Source: Kingella sp. (in: b-proteobacteria) (lineage in GTDB: Bacteria; Pseudomonadota; Gammaproteobacteria; Burkholderiales; Neisseriaceae). From it: 5,790 nt of DNA. The translations under genes were made by a program, and so were the position numbers. Position 1 is the stretch's first letter, and each line of letters starts with the position of its first letter. Below are positions 4,332 through 5,790 of this stretch, in pieces. The DNA is taken from assembly GCF_030527935.1 (NCBI RefSeq), contig NZ_JAUMZV010000065.1:1-5790 (forward strand), in the 5' to 3' direction. The notes beneath the pieces are model-generated. The model saw only the letters and a program-made list of their open reading frames with translations, did no database searches and had not been told where the DNA came from.

Positions 4332-5516
4332 ATGAAACTCCTAAAAGATAGCCTTATCTACCTTATCGGCGAACTCGCCGCCAAAGCCCTGCCCTTTTTG
4401 CTGCTGCCGTATCTCACGCGCAAATTTGGTGCGGCGGGCTTTGGCGATTTGTCGTATTGGCAAACGCTGTTTTCCCTGCTGATTATCGTGTTGAGCCTAA
4501 GCCAAGATGGTGCGCTCACACGCTATTTTTATGTGTACGGCAAGCGCAATTTGCCCAGCGTGATGCTGGCGGGCTATGGCTACACCGCGCTGGTTACGCT
4601 GATTGCGCTGGGCGTTGCCGCTGCCGCGCAGTCCATCAACCTTGCTGCGGTAACGTGCGCCGCCGCCGCGCAAAGTGTTTTGGGCGTGCAACTTGCCTAT
4701 CGCCAATGCCAAAAACGCGCCTTGTCCTACACGCTTATCCAAACCGCCAGCGGCGTGCTCACCAGCTTGCTCACCGTTGCGCTGCTGGAAACCACCCACG
4801 CCGCGCCCATTGCCGTCCGCTTTGCCGCGCTGCTGCTGGGCAACGCCGCCGTCTCGCTCGCCGCCTATGCCGTCATCCCCAAAAATCCGCACCGCCCCAG
4901 CCTGCGCCGCCTGTTTCAGGCTGCCCAATACATCTTTGCCTTTGGTTTACCGCTGGTGCTGCACCACGCCAGCGGCTTTATCAAAGGGCAGCTAGACCGC
5001 ATCGTTATCCATCAACACTACGCCCCCGAGCAGCTTGGCATCTACGCCGCAGGCTTGCAGCTTGCCAGCATACTCAGCATTTTGCTGCTCGCCGCCAACA
5101 AAGCCATCGTGCCGCATTATTATCAAGCCATCAAACAAGGCAGCCTGAACGCCGCCAAAATCCGCCGCCTTGCCCTTGCCAGCCTTGCCGCCAGCCCCAT
5201 CCCCGCCGCGCTGGCGTGGCTGCTGCCCAATGCTTTGTTTACATGGCTGCTGGGCGCGCCCTACGCAGGCAGCCAGTATTACGCCGCGCTGTTTCTGCTC
5301 GGCTTCGGGCTTACGCTGCCCTATTATCTGCTGGTGAACCATCTGTTTTACCACGGCAAAAACCAACGCATCGCCGTGATTTCCGTGCTGTCCACGCTGG
5401 TTTACCTTGCCGCGCTGTTTGCCACCGCCCGCATCGGCATCCAATGGATACCGCTGGCGATGATTGCAGGCAATGCCGCGATATTGCCGATATTGTTTGT
5501 TAATGTGAAAGATTAG
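4332..5516 (+). CDS. Wzx-type polysaccharide/oligosaccharide flippase
   Basis: Integral inner-membrane protein of 394 residues in the MATE/MVF-like polysaccharide biosynthesis family, which flips undecaprenyl-linked sugars to the periplasmic face for capsule, O-antigen or protein glycosylation. It begins MKLLKDSLIYLIGELAAKALPFLLLPYLTRKFG, typical of Wzx N-termini, then GFGDLSYWQTL. About 12 hydrophobic segments are seen, near 7-27, 41-58, 80-97, 105-120, 134-152, 158-178, 198-215, 235-255, 278-297, 306-325, 335-355 and 361-383. GQLDRIVIHQHYAPEQLGIYAAGLQLASI in the middle is the usual conserved block. The reading frame is open back to 4251, but those 27 residues come mostly from the MITE end and precede the family N-terminus, so I start at 4332. 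No glycosyltransferase or polymerase is adjacent, so the substrate is unknown; a PglF-like role is possible. The TAG stop overlaps a DUS. Confidence 0.85.
   Translation: MKLLKDSLIYLIGELAAKALPFLLLPYLTRKFGAAGFGDLSYWQTLFSLLIIVLSLSQDGALTRYFYVYGKRNLPSVMLAGYGYTALVTLIALGVAAAAQSINLAAVTCAAAAQSVLGVQLAYRQCQKRALSYTLIQTASGVLTSLLTVALLETTHAAPIAVRFAALLLGNAAVSLAAYAVIPKNPHRPSLRRLFQAAQYIFAFGLPLVLHHASGFIKGQLDRIVIHQHYAPEQLGIYAAGLQLASILSILLLAANKAIVPHYYQAIKQGSLNAAKIRRLALASLAASPIPAALAWLLPNALFTWLLGAPYAGSQYYAALFLLGFGLTLPYYLLVNHLFYHGKNQRIAVISVLSTLVYLAALFATARIGIQWIPLAMIAGNAAILPILFVNVKD
4915..4926 (-). repeat. Degenerate DUS (11/12) in the flippase gene
   Basis: TTCAGGCTGCCC, last base changed. It encodes F-Q-A-A-Q at the start of the seventh hydrophobic segment. 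Confidence 0.5.
5138..5149 (+). repeat. DNA uptake sequence inside the flippase gene
   Basis: Exact copy, encoding G-S-L-N in QGSLNAAKIRR, a polar loop between membrane segments 8 and 9. Confidence 0.85.
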
Positions 5517-5526
5517 GCAGCCTGAA
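5515..5526 (+). repeat. DNA uptake sequence overlapping the flippase stop
   Basis: Exact copy whose first two bases are the last two of the TAG stop codon (5514-5516), the same junction as at the end of the 436-aa gene. Confidence 0.85.
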
Positions 5527-5575
5527 AGCCAGTTTAGCCGTAGGGGGTGCAGCTTGGCGGCGCACGCGGTTGGCA

Positions 5576-5587
5576 AGGCAGCCTGAA
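5576..5587 (+). repeat. DNA uptake sequence downstream of the flippase
   Basis: Exact copy, 60 bases after the stop. It is complementary to the copy at 5699-5710, but the 111-base gap makes an intrinsic terminator unlikely. Confidence 0.85.
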
Positions 5588-5673
5588 ACCTTTGTTCAAC
5601 CCGCAACCGATGGCGCGGCGGCTCGCAGCCATTTTGCCCACCCACGCAACCCTGTTTACACCACACACCATTT

Positions 5674-5690
5674 GGCGACGAGCCGTCGCC
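5674..5690 (+). terminator. Small hairpin 3' of the flippase gene
   Basis: GGCGAC-GAGCC-GTCGCC gives six G/C-rich pairs and a five-base loop. It is followed after six bases by ATTTT (5696-5700). It is 157 bases beyond the stop codon, so it is a weak candidate for the end of the transcript. The rest of 5517-5790 holds DUS copies and no gene I can support. Confidence 0.3.
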
Positions 5691-5698
5691 GCTCCATT

Positions 5699-5710
5699 TT
5701 CAGGCTGCCT
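5699..5710 (-). repeat. DNA uptake sequence, right flank
   Basis: Exact copy (TTCAGGCTGCCT on plus), directly after the small hairpin and its short T-run. Confidence 0.85.
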
Positions 5711-5773
5711 TACATTTGTCTAACATGAGTGGCAGCCTGCGGAGCGTAGCGGAGTTGCGAAGCTAAAACGATT

Positions 5774-5785
5774 AGGCAGCCTGAA
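5774..5785 (+). repeat. DNA uptake sequence at the right edge
   Basis: Exact copy in the context ATTAGGCAGCCTGAAAA, close to the stop-DUS junctions seen at the two gene ends. It could mark the end of a neighbouring gene, but no open frame is visible here. A DUS core without its flanks (GGCAGCCTG) lies at 5731-5739. Confidence 0.85.
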
Positions 5786-5790
5786 AACAA

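Noticed and set aside
4457..5503. 348-codon plus-strand frame inside the flippase gene
   Set aside because: It is the +2 shadow of the flippase, with implausible Arg/Cys/Pro-rich composition; the flippase frame has the family motifs and membrane segments.
4992..5666. 224-codon minus-strand frame overlapping the flippase 3' end
   Set aside because: Gln/Gly/Arg-rich antisense translation with no start signal or motif; it crosses DUS copies and looks like a shadow.

Overview
The window looks like chromosomal DNA from a Neisseriaceae bacterium, most likely a Kingella-like species. The main evidence is the 12-mer AGGCAGCCTGAA (reverse TTCAGGCTGCCT), which occurs 14 times exactly in 5.8 kb, plus several 11/12 copies. 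From memory, this is the 'king' dialect of the neisserial DNA uptake sequence (DUS); Neisseria proper uses GCCGTCTGAA-type words. A FetA-type receptor and a dRS3-like palindrome pair, both well known from Neisseria, support the family placement. Species cannot be fixed from the sequence alone.

Layout: 1-69 holds two tandem copies of a DUS-containing repeat. 70-2037 (minus) encodes a complete FetA/FrpB-type TonB-dependent ferric-siderophore receptor, with a Fur-box-like operator and extended -10 promoter just upstream (2064-2120). The 438-bp gap 2038-2475 also holds an inverted DUS pair, a 144-bp Correia-like element made of two hairpins, and a further hairpin just downstream of the next gene. 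2476-3786 (minus) encodes a 436-residue exported or membrane-anchored protein that I do not recognise. The 545-bp divergent gap 3787-4331 is crowded with repeats: a dRS3/NIME-like inverted repeat, DUS copies, an extended -10 promoter facing right, and a 160-bp MITE with 28-bp inverted ends and a TTA target duplication. 4332-5516 (plus) encodes a Wzx-type polysaccharide flippase whose stop codon overlaps a DUS. The final 274 bp hold DUS copies and a small hairpin, with no gene.

The three genes do not form one operon or an obvious pathway. The receptor imports iron-siderophore complexes across the outer membrane and needs TonB and an inner-membrane transporter, neither of which is in view. The flippase moves lipid-linked glycans across the inner membrane, but no glycosyltransferase is present. 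The strongest structural story is repeat-driven remodelling of the intergenic DNA. A MITE has inserted between the likely flippase promoter and its coding region, adding a foldable 160-nt block to the 5' leader and extending the open reading frame upstream with MITE-derived codons. I see no convincing new defence, toxin or mobile-gene system in this window.
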